NCBI GenBank assembly: GCA_020746105.1
Contig: CM036631.1
Location: 16,792,071 to 16,856,070 of the forward strand
Length of the DNA stretch: 64,000 bases
Direction: 5' to 3'
Source: Trogon surrucura
Lineage: Eukaryota; Chordata; Aves; Trogoniformes; Trogonidae
In this document: positions 48,608-61,800 of the stretch, one piece after another
How positions within the stretch are numbered: the stretch's first letter is position 1
Layout of the letters: each line of letters begins with the position of its first letter
The notes under the pieces: model-generated
What the model saw: only the letters and a program-made list of their open reading frames with translations
Told to the model about the DNA's origin: nothing
The model's database searches: none
Made by a program: the position numbers and the translations under genes

Positions 48608-51600
48608 CTGCTGTTCCAGCATACACTCTAAGGCCAGAAAAAAGACCAGTAAGATTGGGAGCCATCTCCTACCCAGCACAGGTCACTGGACATCCCTGAA
48701 TTAATTCCCATTTGAATTAGAACTGATTTTTTTTTTAAGAGAGAAAAAGCCTCACCCTAATCCTGTCTAGATTTGCCATTGATAGAAAAATCACCACTGC
48801 AACCCGTGATGGGCTTAAATAAGTAAAGACAGTCTTTGGTGGAGATTCCTGTTGGAGCGGCTTAAGCTGGGGCTCTCTGCAGCCCACCCCTTCCTTCTCA
48901 CCAGCAGAGCCGGCAGGAAGGAAGATGTGCCGGTGCCCCTCGTCCAACCTCCGCCTCCTTTTCATCAGGGGTTTTTGCCGAGAGGGTTAGCACGGGTGGC
49001 TGAGGTGTGGGCACGTGCTCCCTCCTGCCAGCTCTGCGGTGAGAGCAAGAAGCACGGGCTGCAAGGGCAGCTCCACTTCCCGTGTTCAGAACGGCAGCTG
49101 CCTGTCCCTCCGAGCCCGAAATGATGTTGGGGCTTGTTCAGCTTCGGTGAGCGGCCGTAGGGAAGTGCAGGTGCTCCAACCACCAGCGTTGGCCTGTGAC
49201 TCTCAACGCCTCAACAGCTTCTGGCAGCTCCTCTCCTCAAGTCACCCCAACAAACCAAAGAAGAGACAGAAGATCTTGAGGTTTAGGGGCGAAGAGCCTC
49301 CATTTCCACGCGGGATGCGCACCCTAAATCTTCTGGGTGTCAGCAAAAGCATCTGCTTTGACAGCGGTCACGAGCCTTGACAGAGGCATGACAACTGGGT
49401 CATCAGATCCACCCCGTTGCTGTGACAAGCCCCACATCACCCCACTCTGTGCAGCCCACCCTCGGCGCTGAGGAGCGTCACGGCGTGCTTCTGCGTCATC
49501 TGCCCTCTGACAGGGAGCAACTTTTTTCTCATTTCCCCAGATTTATTCACGGGCTTCTTCAACACATTGATTCTCGCCCCGGCGTTGTTTTCTGGCTTCA
49601 ATGTTTCCTCTCCTTGGCTGGTGTTCACTACCCCCTGTTATTTATAGAGACCACAACTCCATCGCTTTCTGCCGTCATTCTCCCAGACTAAACAACCACT
49701 TCCTGAACATCCCCGGAGTCCTTCCCTGCGCTTCTTCAGCCCAAGTACATTTCTCTTGAACTGTTCTCACGTAACCCCCGTGTTCTCCAACGTTAAGAGT
49801 ATTTTCCCATGTTGTGCCGTGGGCAGGGCTTTCCATCCCTCCAGAGGTACGAAGGTAACTGTGTGGAGACCCATGTTAAGCCGTACCACCCCTTCATTCT
49901 GCACGAGGACTAAACTCTCCACTTTGGTGGTACCAAGACGTGCTCTGGGGACTTGAAATGCCCTGAGCGTGACGGGGGCTGCAGGACGGACCAGAGAGGC
50001 CGACGTGATTCAAATCAAGCCCTTGAGACCTCACCCCATGCCAATCCCAGGCCAACTTCCATGCCAGCAGGTGGTGTCTTCTTGTCTCTTGAACGCTGAG
50101 GAAACCAGTAGGTTCTTCAATAGCTCCACAGCTGCCTGGAGAAGCGTTGGTTTCTACTCGTACTGCTTCCTGCACCAACCTTCGGCGCGGGTTTGCAGCA
50201 GAACGCTGACCTCGCCGGCCGCCTCCGTCCCGCGGCACAGGCCCTGCCTGCCCCGCTCCCGTTTACGTCAGCCGGAGCTGCGGGGTCAGATCCCTGGAGC
50301 TCCTCTGCAAATCTACCCCCAGCTGCATTTTCTCTAAAGATGTTAAGATTAATTTTCTCAAGAGAATTCAGGGAAAAGCTTCCGTGTTTTTTTGTGTATC
50401 GTTTACTTCTCTGGGACTTGTTGGATATTCTCCAGGGATTCCAGTCCTGCACTTCGGGTAAATATTTATTCCTCGTTATTTGAAGCAAAGGATGAAAGCC
50501 CCACCACGCTCTCTGCACAGCATCTCCCAACTGTTTTGAAGGTGCTGGAGGTTTTCAGTGCCGTAAATAGATACTGGCAGTGGGATCTGTGAAACCCACG
50601 CGGTGGCTGCTGGTTCTGCGGGAGGGGAGGAGCAGCATCTGCGGTGGGGAGCGGGATCCCCACATCCCCGACGCGTGGGGAGCAGGGGCCCCACAGAGCC
50701 CAGGAGCAGGTGGGGAGCACGTTGTCCCTGCTCGTGTTTCCTGCTGGGCTTTGGGATGTGTGGGACCCGTGACCAGAGGGCACGGCCCAGGCGTCAGGTG
50801 AAGAGACCCGATGGCCGATCCTTCCACTGGATGGAAATTCCACGATATCGACGTTCTAATGGTGTGATGTTTTTACGTTCCTGTCAGGGTTGATAGGTGG
50901 TATTTTGCAAATCCACACCGTCTGTTTCAACGCCGATTCTCCAAAAATCGCATGGCGTACGAACCGAATCGCCAGTGTTAAAAAACATAACGTCAACGTT
51001 TTCTGGTTTGAAAAGGTTTAACGAGGGCTCCAATTTGGGTTTTACAAAATAGGCAATGTTGAAGCAGACGCACTGCTGGTACACGCACGGCACTTGTAAA
51101 ATCTGTATTTTTCACAGGAAAAAATCAAATCTCACTGGGAAGTTACTCGTTACCTCCTGACAGGACATTATGAACCAGTCTCGATAACCCAGGACGGTGC
51201 AACCTCTAGATGCTCCTCCTTAAGGCCGGCGGTATTTCAGGTGGGTGCTGGTTATACTCATCATCTTCCTTTTCAGCTACGATTTCTGTCTCCCAAGACA
51301 GTAACACAGACACTGTAAAACTTGGATTCTCAGCACAGACTTGGCTCATTTTTTTCTCCCAGGCACTTCAGGGCATCCCCTGGCATAATGTCCACTGGTT
51401 ACACGGGCACAAAGGTCTCCAGCTGGCCCGGATTTACCAGGAGAGAGCTGCTCGGAACCTCCTGGGGGCTTGCACGACAACAGCCCGTTTACCTCGCCAC
51501 ACGAAGCCTTCAGCTGCAGAGAACCTGCGCTACTGCTGTTCGCACGCCGCGGGGGGAAATCCACCCCCTCCCTCCCCTGCCGCCACGGCGTAATCTTGTA

Positions 51601-52179
51601 ATTGTGGTGGCCTGACGTCAGACCAGCCGTGAGGCACGAGCGTCTGCGACTCAGCGTGAGAACCGACTGGGAAAAACGACACGGGAGGCACCAGCCCACA
51701 GCCTCTCCGGTGCATTCTGGCTCATTCGCTCAGGCCGACCTGTTCCTTAAGGGTTATACCCAAGTGGTGAGAGGAAGCGAATAACGAAGGTGGTTTGGGC
51801 ACAAAAGGCACAAATGAGCATTTAATTTTGCATCCTCGCAAAGTGCAGCTCTTTGTTTAGTGCTCCATCTTACTGCCCTTGCAGCTTCCTGAACGAGGCT
51901 CTTTTCCTGGCTCTCGCTGTAGTAACGCTGCCCTTTTCACTAGGTAGGCTGCAGAGCCATCAGCGTGTCACGCTGCTGAAGGGACACCAGCAGATGCAGT
52001 GAAGTTTCCCTCAAAGGCAGAAGTCCCTCTGTAGGCCACATGCAGTGGCTTTGCTGAGCACACGGCTCCTACGGGTCGCATTTCGGGCAATTCTTGCCTT
52101 AAAGCCCCGTCTTGAGTCAGGTGCAGGCATCAGAGTCCGTAAGCTGATAAAACAACCAGGAAAAAGCTGGAAGATCATA

Positions 52180-52405
52180 GCTTCAGACTAGATCTGAGGA
52201 AGAAGTTCTTCACCCTGAGGGTGCTGAGGCACTGGCACAGGTTGCCCAGGGAGGCTGTGGATGCCCCATCCCTGGAAGTGTTCAAGGCCAGGCTGGATGG
52301 AGCCTTGAGCCACCTCATCCAGTGGGAGATGTCCCTGCCAGGGCAGGGGGGCTGGAACTAGATGATCCTTGAGGTCCCTTCCGACCCAAACCATTCTACG
52401 AATCT
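52180..52405 (+). mobile_element. CR1 LINE, 3' end
   Basis: Contains GAGGAAGAAGTTCTTCACCC, GGCACTGGCACAGGTTGCCC, GGATGCCCCATCCCTGGAAG and GGTCCCTTCCGACCCAAACC, ending ATTCTACGAATCT. This matches the 3' end of bird CR1 elements very closely, so it is one of the younger copies here. Only the 3' noncoding part is retained. Confidence 0.95.
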
Positions 52406-55043
52406 AAAACCCATGGTTTCAAACACACCTCGAGTTGGGGCAATCCTGAGGGAGCTGGTTCCAAAGAACTGCTGCGAAATAGCACTTTGGGGAGAATTAC
52501 ACGGAAACAAAGTAGAGCTTTGTGGCGTTTTATCCACAATCGGATCCGTCTGTAGCGTACGAGGAAGCAGAAGCCGAAAGAGAAGGGAGGCGACTGCTCG
52601 TGGTTATTTCTGACTGCCATCTGTGTCATTACGCAGCCTCTCATGTCGAGCTGGGAACTTCAAAGCAACAGCAGGAATAGACATGAGACCTCTGCGCTCC
52701 AAACACGCTGACAACTTCGCCAGCTTGAGCCAAAGGAGCTTGTGCTTTTTTGGTGGTTGTTGTTGTTGTCATTGTTGCTATTTTGTCGCTCCTAGGAGCC
52801 CTGCTGTCGAGCCACGCAGATGAACTGTCCTGCTTGTGCTGAGCTTGTGCTGGAGAAATCCAGGTCTTGCATTTTTTTATTTTATTTTTTTGTCTGCCAA
52901 GGGATGTTCCTAACAAATTGGACACGGAGAGCAGATAGTTGAAGACAGGTCCCCTTTTCTTCCTCTTGGCTCTTCTTGCCAGTACAAATAAATCGCGGCA
53001 AAATTCCCCGTCTGCAAATGATCTTGTTTGGGAAAGCCAACCCTGACAGTGGCCTGTCACTGGTGCAAAGGGAGAGGTCACATTGCTTTGTGGTGACCTC
53101 AGCAGATAGGAGGTGACAATGATGCCCTAGAACACCACTGAAGCCAAGCACCACTCATGCACTCACTCTCTAAATGCCCTTGCAGTTCATGGAATTTAAA
53201 AAACAAATAAATAACCAGGAGAAACCCATTGCTGAGATAGGGGACACAGAAGCTGCCGCTGCACTAGCTCACCCGGGCACCGCAACGGGGGGAATCGGAG
53301 GCGTCAGAGGAAAGTGCAAGAAACCTCCAGACGAAACAGAGACTCGTGTGCTCAGAGAGGATAAGTCCTCACATCTTCGCTGCGAATCAGAGATTGGTGA
53401 CTGCTCCAAGGACTAAAGAAATGAAAAAGCACTCTCGGTGTAAGGTTTGCTGTAGCCGTGCCTATTCCTGTGATCCTAACACAGGTCGGTGCTGCTGCTT
53501 TTGGTACCGTGACCTGGCATCCATCCCTGCACAGGGCTCCCCTGAAACCTGGAGCATCTCCTTCAGCCTCCACTTTGGGGGGAGTCTTGGGAGCTCGGAG
53601 ACGCATGGCCTGGGCAGTAAACTCCTGCTACGTGCATCCAGGTGTCTCTTAACATCTTCCTAAATACTGTTGGAATTCATTTCCCTTGCTTGAAGGAATT
53701 TCAGTTCAAGCACAGAACCAGCAGGAGCTGGTTCTCGGTGTTTTTGTCCTTTTTAAATAGCTGTAACTCTTGCGCTTCTCCGTGCCTTTTGTACGGTACT
53801 GGATTATAGTGAAAGTCTTTTTGTTGGCAGCTTAACCACTGCATCCCTAAGCTCATTTGTACCTCTAGGGTGAATGACTAAGTGACACCCGGTGACAAGC
53901 TGCTGGGTCGGGGTCTGAGGAGAAGCCTGCTGGAATCAGGGAAAGGCACTTGGCGGGGGCGATGTGTCTGCCCGGCTTGGAGCAGCTAACTGCCTGAAGT
54001 GCTTCTTTAGGCAACAGAGCTGCTGCCTCTCTACTTGCAGGATAGAGCCAGGAGTATCCTGAGAGCAATTCAGGCGTTAGGAAAGCTGCACAGTGTTCTG
54101 GAAATGCTCTTTTGAAGAGAAACGAAGCCCAGATCTCAAGTTAGTTTCCTCTGCCTGAGTCAGGCAGAGTGAACTGCAACCTGGACCGGCCTGATCTCCT
54201 GGGGGTACGATATCCTGATCTGCAGGTGACATCGCCTGGAAAAAACACATCTTGCAAAGAGCCCCTACACTCTCTCTTTGCTCCCTCCTCCTAATCTCTA
54301 CCTCACTTTTCTGCCTGCCTCACTTTGTTCTTTCTCCTGGCTTTTCTTGTCCTGCACTTGCCTTTCTGGATGAAATCCCTTTGCTCCAGTAAAACCTGGA
54401 GCCTTGCCACAGAACCAGGTCTGTTCTGGTCGGTTCATGGGCCTTTTCAACAGGAACCAGCTCACCCTTTGTGTTCATACGCTGCCTCGCACATTAGTGC
54501 TACCACATGTATAATTCAAAGACCTTGAACTAGGAAGAGAATCCCCCGTGCAACCAACCTGCTTCAAACTACTGCCCACGAGGTGGGCCTCTCTAGTTTT
54601 GCAAGTGTTTTGGGAAAGGGACCACAATAACCTCAATCTATTCTAGTTGTGATCACCCCAGAGGGAAAGAAATTCATCCCACTACCCCTTCTGAGGTTAT
54701 GCCTTCCCAGGAATAGCTCCAGCTTATGCCCTGACTGATGCAGGTCATCAGCCAGACTCTGCAGGCCAGTTTGCTGTCCAGATTTTCCTGTGGGACTTTC
54801 CATTGTTTCCCCACCAGCTCCAGTGCAGGTATTTGTGATGCTCAGATTTAGGCTACCTGGGGGATCCGCATCACTGCCAATACACATTTCTGGGTAGTTA
54901 TGTGGTAGGATGCTGTTACGGCCACACAAGGTGAAGCTGTGGGCCTGTACTACGGCTGAGAGCGTTCAGGGGATAGCAGACACACCGCGCGGAGGGGGGT
55001 CAGGAGCTCACCTTCTGTCTCAGGCAAGCCGGCGCAATCTTCG

Positions 55044-55823
55044 CTAGTTGAGAGTGTCTCCACTGTCCTTGTCCTTGCAATCCTCAGGCTGGTCCCCTTC
55101 CCTGGATTGTGATTTTGCTGTGTCCTGCTCAACAGTCTTGTCAGAGTTTGCTTTCCCCGGGGGCACAGGCTCTCCTCGGTGTTCAGCGCCTTCAGCATCT
55201 TCACCTCCTTTCAGTGCAAGGGCCTGCCCCTGAAGGGCAGTGCTTTGTGTCACTTCCTCCCCTTTTGTTTGCACCAGCTGTCCTTGACCCGCATCCAGTC
55301 TGTCTCCTGCTGCTGTGTCCAGCTTTCCTCCGTGGCTGTTTGAAGAGTCCTCAGTGGACTCCTGTTCTGAAGCCGTGTTCTTCTCTAAGCCAGCTCCATC
55401 CACGTTCGCTCGCGCGGGCAGTGGTGAGGGGTCCTCACTGCCGTGCCCGGTGGCTTGCTCGGGGTTTGGAAGGCTGTTCTGTGAAGTGGTGCTGTCAGTG
55501 CTCTCCTTCTCCTGGGAGATGTCAGCAGTGCTGGGCTTCCCATTGGCATCTTCCTCGACACCCTCCATTCTTGGCTTGGGCCCTGGCTCTGAGTCACCTG
55601 TGCTGGCCACAGACACCTCCATGCCGAAGCCCTTCTCTCCTCTCCGCTCCTCCTTCTGGCCGTTGTGGGCAGACTGGACCTTCCCACTTCGTAACCTCTG
55701 TGATGAGGAGGCCCCATGATCTTGGAGGTTTGGCTGTTTCGCTTTCTCCTCCAGCTCCACGGCGCAGTTCTCTTCCACCCCCTCCTCACCTCTGCTCTTC
55801 CGCTTGTCCGTACCAAGGCTTCT
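55044..55823 (-). CDS. CCDC9B: CCDC9B last coding exon, acidic low-complexity tail
   Basis: Starts RSLGTDKRKSRGEEGVEENC and runs 259 residues rich in Glu, Ser, Gly and Asp to DKDSGDTLN and a TAG stop. TTCTCAG acceptor, phase 0. The tail has no recognised domain and is probably disordered; human CCDC9B also ends in a long low-complexity tail. The plus-strand open frame over this exon is its shadow. Confidence 0.88.
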   Translation of the reverse strand, partial: RSLGTDKRKSRGEEGVEENCAVELEEKAKQPNLQDHGASSSQRLRSGKVQSAHNGQKEERRGEKGFGMEVSVASTGDSEPGPKPRMEGVEEDANGKPSTADISQEKESTDSTTSQNSLPNPEQATGHGSEDPSPLPARANVDGAGLEKNTASEQESTEDSSNSHGGKLDTAAGDRLDAGQGQLVQTKGEEVTQSTALQGQALALKGGEDAEGAEHRGEPVPPGKANSDKTVEQDTAKSQSREGDQPEDCKDKDSGDTLN

Positions 55824-58800
55824 CTGAGAAAAGGAGGAGATATTTAGTTCAGCTTATTAAAATACTAGGATATGGTATTCCTTGTCTATGATGGTGCTCA
55901 AAACTTGAGGAAAAAACGTGTGGAAGCTGTAAAAGGATGTAAGTGGAGAAGGGGTCAGGGCTCAGAATGAGGGGGGTTGTTGTGCCGACAGTGGGTCAAC
56001 GCAGGGAGCGAAGTCGCTCTCACATGGTGCCATCTGGAGAGGGCTGACGAGGGGCACATCTACCCCAGCGCGGAGGTCTCCCATCTCGGTGCTGGCCAAA
56101 AGCCTCCAGCCTTCCTCACAGTGCACACTGTGAGAACACTCAGCAGCCAACTCACCTGGCCATCAAGTTCATCCTTCAGAAAAGACATGTCCTCGCCTTC
56201 TTTTGCATCCCATCTGTCAAGAAAAAAATAACCAGAATTCAGGCCTTCATGTTCTCATGCAGCAAAGCCGCTCTCCCTGCTTGACACCTGGGTAGGAACC
56301 TCTACCAGGGCCGTGCATTCCTTGACTGAGCCCCCGGACCTGGCAATGAGAGATAAAGGCGGCCGGTTCAGTTCCTTTCGGCACTTGCAAAGCACTCAGC
56401 CCGTCCACAGACGCTCATCTGAGACCACTAAATCTTCATGAACTGGTTATTATAGTTCTAAATGTAATGAAAACGTAAAATCCAATTGCCAGAACAGACA
56501 GCTGTCGTTAGACAAATAACATACACAGTTTGCTTATGCTGATGTCTGCCACAGCCTTGTCCTGCTGGCCTGACAGCACCCGAGTGTCCCCCATCTCCAC
56601 AACAGCAGATGGTAAAGGATAAAATTGCTTTGAGGTAGCTTGGGAGACCGGAGACCATATACATATATATATATATATACGCACACATATAACATACACA
56701 TATTTCCCGCTGCTCCAAACTCCTAAAACACAACATGTGCAAAGGTGTGTGAGACTTAATTCTTCTCTAGACAGACTCTGCTGGGCTTACTGGACTATTC
56801 ATTTGGCAAACTTGAGCCAAGATGCAAAAAAAAAAAAAAAGAAAATGCACATTGAGGTGACTGTAGAGTGAGGCATTTCCAGAGGCAAACGTGTTACAGT
56901 GACCCTGCGTGCCCTTGTGAAAGTCGTGTGTGAATTATCATCACAGGCTCCACCACACAATCACACTAAGCTGCTTCACACTGTCTGTTTTATTTAGCAA
57001 AGTCCTTAGGGCAGAAGTGAATTGCATCTGCAAGCACCTCAAGGCTCTCGGAGTCTAGAGCTGGGTACGGTGTCCTTAATAACCCTGAGGGCAAAGCAGC
57101 TCAGAGCAGCCCTGCAAGGCTGTAGACCCAGCACCCAGACCAGGTCTCTGCCGCTGGCTGTGCCAGCTCACACTGCAGAAGAGGCCCATTTCTTGGAAGC
57201 AGCCTCCACGGATGTATTTTCCATGGTGCCCTGGCAAAGCTCTGGAAGTCAGGCTGCAGGGGCAGAGCTCATCGCGTATCGTCAACCGGGTTAAATTTCA
57301 GCAAGGGCTGCCCTCGAGATCAGTTCCCCTCTGCACTCAGCACGGGGGCTCGTGGGACCCACGACTGCTTTCCCCAGACCAATATCCAAACAGAGCGACG
57401 ACTTGCTGACTGCAGGATTCTGCCTCTTCCTGCTCTGTACCACTGCTCCTGTGCCCAGAACAGACGCCTCCACTGCTCGAAAGATAGCCCAAACTAGCTA
57501 GAAACAACTGTCCCTTTGAACTGGCTGACGTTGCTGGCATCCTTCGACTCTGATGTGCTTCAAGCAGGCATATCCGAGGCACGGGGGACCTTAAGTCTGC
57601 TGGACCCCCTGCACAGATCTCCTGGTGATGGAGGGAGGTGAGAAAAGCAATAACCGCTATGTTATGGCAGCAGGCAGAAGTGCTGATGGGCAGGTATGGC
57701 CCTGCTCAGTTTGAAACGACAGCAGCTGTCCCAGCCCCTGGCAAGAGAGGAGGCTGCCTCCTGCCGCCTACCCGAGCTCTGGAGCAGAAGAGGCAGAGAG
57801 GGAACAGGACTACAGTTTGGAGCCTGCTCACCAATTTTGTTATCTCCCTCTGCCCAGATCCCTGTCCCTGTTTTTTAATCCTTCCCTCTCTGCCCTGCAG
57901 CCTGTCTCTTCTGAAATTTTATTTCTGCCTCTCTCTCTGGCCAGTTGCCTGTCCTTCTTTCTGTTATCTCAGATAACCAAGTTTCGGTGGCAAACCTCAG
58001 AACCTGAGCCACGCTTCCTCCTGAGGGTGGTTGCCGAGGGCTGGGAGTTTGGTTTGGCACTGATGGGTTGGCACCTCCAGGAGGGGTAGAACTGTGCGTA
58101 ATCACTGCATCTTTCACAGCTGGGAATAGCAGTGCCCAGCCTGCAGTCTGACACCTTCTAAGGTATTTACAGAAAGCAACAGCATAAAGCAAATCTACTG
58201 CCACGCCTGTCCTGCCCATCCTCTGGGAACTGCTGTAACTCCGCGGCGCTGCAGCCAGCGGCGAGGGGACAGCGAGCACCAGTGCTGCTCACCAGCTTTT
58301 CTTTCCCAAGTACATTTGATGGGGGATGGAGCTGAAGAATGGAAAGGGGTGAAATGTAACTCACAAACAAAGCTAACCTGATTATTTGTATGCTGGTAAT
58401 CCTGTTCCTTGTCAATTTATCAGTGTTCAATTTAATTTTTGGAATTATGATTAACTAGCAGGGCTTAGGAACACAGAAGATAACCCATCTTCAGGCTGTA
58501 AGTAGATTCCCAGTCCACAGCGTAACGAGCGGAGAGTTACAGCTGCTCAGGTACCTTTCCTCAAGAAGCTAAAGCCACCGGAAGCTAAAGCAACATTACA
58601 AGATTTTTCAGGCTTAATGCAGTGCCAGGCTTCGCACAGCAGAGCTACTACTGTCCCGACACAGCAGAATCCTGCTCACACAGACCCTGCCTAACAGTCC
58701 TCACTTCAGCCAAGTAACAGCCAGCTGCAGCCGACCTCCAGCGAATTAATTTCTTCTGGGAAATGCTGCGAGTACCCCTACGAAGCACGGATCTGTTTAT

Positions 58801-61800
58801 GCAATTTTTAACAGCACACTCATAAAAGACCTGGACAGTTGAAGAGTGCTAACACTGAATGCTGCTGGAGTGGTTTCGTGTCTGGATAAATGAAGAGGCT
58901 TGGGGTATGTGATCAACTCTTCAGCCTTTTGTTGCCCGCTAAAGGGCACGGCAGGGCTGTGAAGACGATCGGTGTTATTAAACCGTCAGTGTGGCTCCAG
59001 GAAACTGGAGACTGCACTGAAATTTAATTATGGAGAGCAGCAGGGGAGGGGGGCCCCCGGGAGGATGTGGGCGCACTTAGTTTTACTGATCTTCTGAAAT
59101 TACTTCTGTGCAAATTACTTATATTGCTTTGTGCTGCCCACAGCTGGCAGAGCAGGCCACTTCTCACCAGGTTAGGGATCTTTAAGAAGGGTTATTTAAG
59201 AAGAAAAGGCATCTGTACCACAGTATTAATCACAACTAGGCAGGGAACGAGATCTGGACGTACGTATCACAACTGTTAGTCCACGGCACCACTGCCTGCT
59301 TCCTCACCTCCTGGCTCTGCCCGTCAGTCTGTCCTTTCCTTTGGCTCGGCTGCTCACAGCAGGTACCGCTTTCGGACCAGGATCGCTCACGTTCACTCCA
59401 TGCTGCCCTCCACCTAGAACACAGGTTGGAAATGCCACGCAAGAGCAGGCAGAACCAGTTGATGGACCACAGAAGAGGCCAACATCCTGGTATGACTGGG
59501 AAGTCCCGCTGGGAGGAAGCCTCTGGAGCTGTAAGCATACTGCATGTGTATTCTCTAAAGTAATAAATACAAGCTGAGAATATAGGGGCGATTCTTCCGC
59601 ATTTCTTTTGCTCCAAATTCCAGTTACAACTTTAAATCATTCCTTGGATACAGTCTCCCTTGTGCTGTTCTTGGAAGGCTCGTTCTCCCTTGCCACACAG
59701 CACAGAGCCTGTCACCAAGCTGTGACAGCAGCCACGTGGTGCGTTCCCAAAGGGCGCTCCAAGGCTGCGAGAGGGCCCAGAGAGAACCCTCTCCCGAGGG
59801 GATATCAGGGGTGCTGACATTCAGTGGGGTGACACAACCGAGTCGTGTGGTTTACTCACCTCTCCCCTCGGATGGAAAGGACCTGTGCTGGAATTTCCTT
59901 GCGTTTCTTCCCCCTGAAAGGACAAAGCAAAGCATGCACAGAAGTGAGAGAGGTTCTGTAAGGGACACCCAGCCGAAAGCCTGACGTTCAGATAGGGTGT
60001 CACAAGGGAAAGCTTCACTCTGCCAGTCCATCTCCTGAGAAACAGGAGTCATGATGGACTCAATGCTAGTAGAGAAGCCAGCATGTGCCACAGGGATCAG
60101 AGATGATGTGCTCTGGAATAGGATTGCCTCTCAACCCAGCGTTTGGGAAAGGAGGCGGTGCCGAGCCTCCGCATTGTGCCACACGAGGTTACAGAAGCCA
60201 CTGCTCTCCCTGGGAAGGTAAAAAGCACTAGCACCCAGACGCTCAAATCCCGTCCCCTGAGCGGTCTGCAAAGCAGAGCGGGCTGAGACCCCAACACTGC
60301 GCTCAGAGGCGTCTGCCCAGGAAAGCGGAGTTTCACAGCTGACAGCCACGACAGCTGCTGTGGCACTGGGACTCGCACGATCAGCATTCGCCAGCGTCAG
60401 GACAGAGTCTAGGTGTCCCTTGCCAACCTTTCTTATTGCTGGGATTATCCAAGGCTGGCTCCCCATCCTTAACAAAGTCCTCTTCAAACCTGCAGGTTAA
60501 AAACAGGCATTGTCAGACCTGACCGTTCTCCTCCAGCGTGCAAAAGCGTGGGCAGGAGACCTCGAGGCGACGCAGGCTCCAGCCTTCGGCCCTTCTGGCA
60601 AAATATGTGCAGGTTTATCAGCAGGAGCTGAAACTGCATGCACTAACCAGGAGAAATGAGGCTGTGAGGCAATTCTACCCCAAAGGAGAACCTCTAAAAG
60701 CTTTACATCAGTACCCATATATATATATATATATTTCATTCTAGCAGCATCTGTGAAGCCTATAGATGCCTGCGGTATAGCTGTACCACGCGCTCAGACG
60801 CAGCTTCCCAAGCTTCCACAGTCTGAAGTAGCTGCAGGACTTGTCGTCTCAGATCAGACTCATGTGGTTGGTTTCTAATCCTGCTGGTTCTGCATTAATG
60901 GCTTTTCTCTTAAAAATTGATATACAGGAGAACAGTAGGGCTCAGAGCTGTCTTGGCAGCAACACTCAGCACCCACTTAAGCCAGTTCACCTCTAATTAT
61001 TGGAGTCTCAGTGATGGAAAATCTATGTATTTGGTCCCATTTCTTGTCCCACCTCTCTGCCCTGTACCAATACTTTTATCAAGAAACCTGTGTAACATTC
61101 CCTAACTCCACTCCCTGTCAAAACCTTACCCTGGTGCAGGTGCCAAGTTACCCTCCAAAGCTTTCTAGCTGGTGTGACCCAGCTGAACAAGCCCCTGGTT
61201 AAAGCAGGGAGGTGTCAGACCCTGTTAAGAGCCCTCCCACACTGCTGTCCCCAGCATTTCCCCCACAGCACACAGGCAGCCCTTTGAAGTGATCCCCTCA
61301 CGCTGTTGTGCCTGAACGGGCTCCGTTTATGAGGCATGGGAGGATTCAGGCATATTGGCCTGTCCTGTGATTAAAAAGGAGAAACAAGCTGGGCAGTGAG
61401 AAAACCTGCAGGCTAGCAACATGAGCTGGTCCATCCCTGCCTCCAGAAGAGCACCTGCATCCTCCTGCCACTGGATTTGACCATGTGGAGGTGGAGAGGA
61501 TCCTCCAGATGTAGACTGAGCATTGGTTTGTGCTCCCCTCCCTCCCACAGGCCAAGTCCTGGTGGGACCAAAGGCAAACAACCTTTGTCAGCACACAACA
61601 TCTCCTATCAGGGTAGGAGGCCTCATGTCAGAAAGAAAATACGAGAATTGCTCTGGTGTCTGGTCCCACTGACAGGCACGGCCAGGAGGAGATAGAGACA
61701 GCAACGTGTGTTTGGTCGGGGAGAGGCACATGACAGCGGGGATTTGGTCAGCAATAAATATCTGCACAAGATCTCAGCGCTGGCTTTAGAAGGCTTACTG

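Larger units (their letters stand above)
40797..55043. other. Noncoding stretch between INAFM2 and CCDC9B
   Basis: The first part is probably INAFM2 3' UTR, length unknown. Elsewhere I see a poly-T tract (45170-45186), a TC/TA microsatellite (48544-48607), a CR1 3' end (52180-52405) and a TTG-rich patch near 52756. Open frames on both strands are short and resemble no known protein. A small unrecognised exon or noncoding RNA cannot be excluded. Confidence 0.6.
56214..59307 (-). other. CCDC9B: CCDC9B intron (3.1 kb) with simple repeats
   Basis: Holds a TA/CA microsatellite (56656-56702) and a poly-A run (56826-56840). No coding exon is needed, because the phase-2 junction completes RARRWD. 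No other gene is recognised. Confidence 0.65.

Noticed and set aside
55109..55891. 260-codon plus-strand open frame
   Set aside because: Shadow of the long CCDC9B terminal exon on the minus strand.
59308..59413. Alternative frame reading WRAAWSERERSWSESG
   Set aside because: The other frame gives KGKDRLTGRAR, which matches CCDC9B and has the phase needed by both neighbouring exons.
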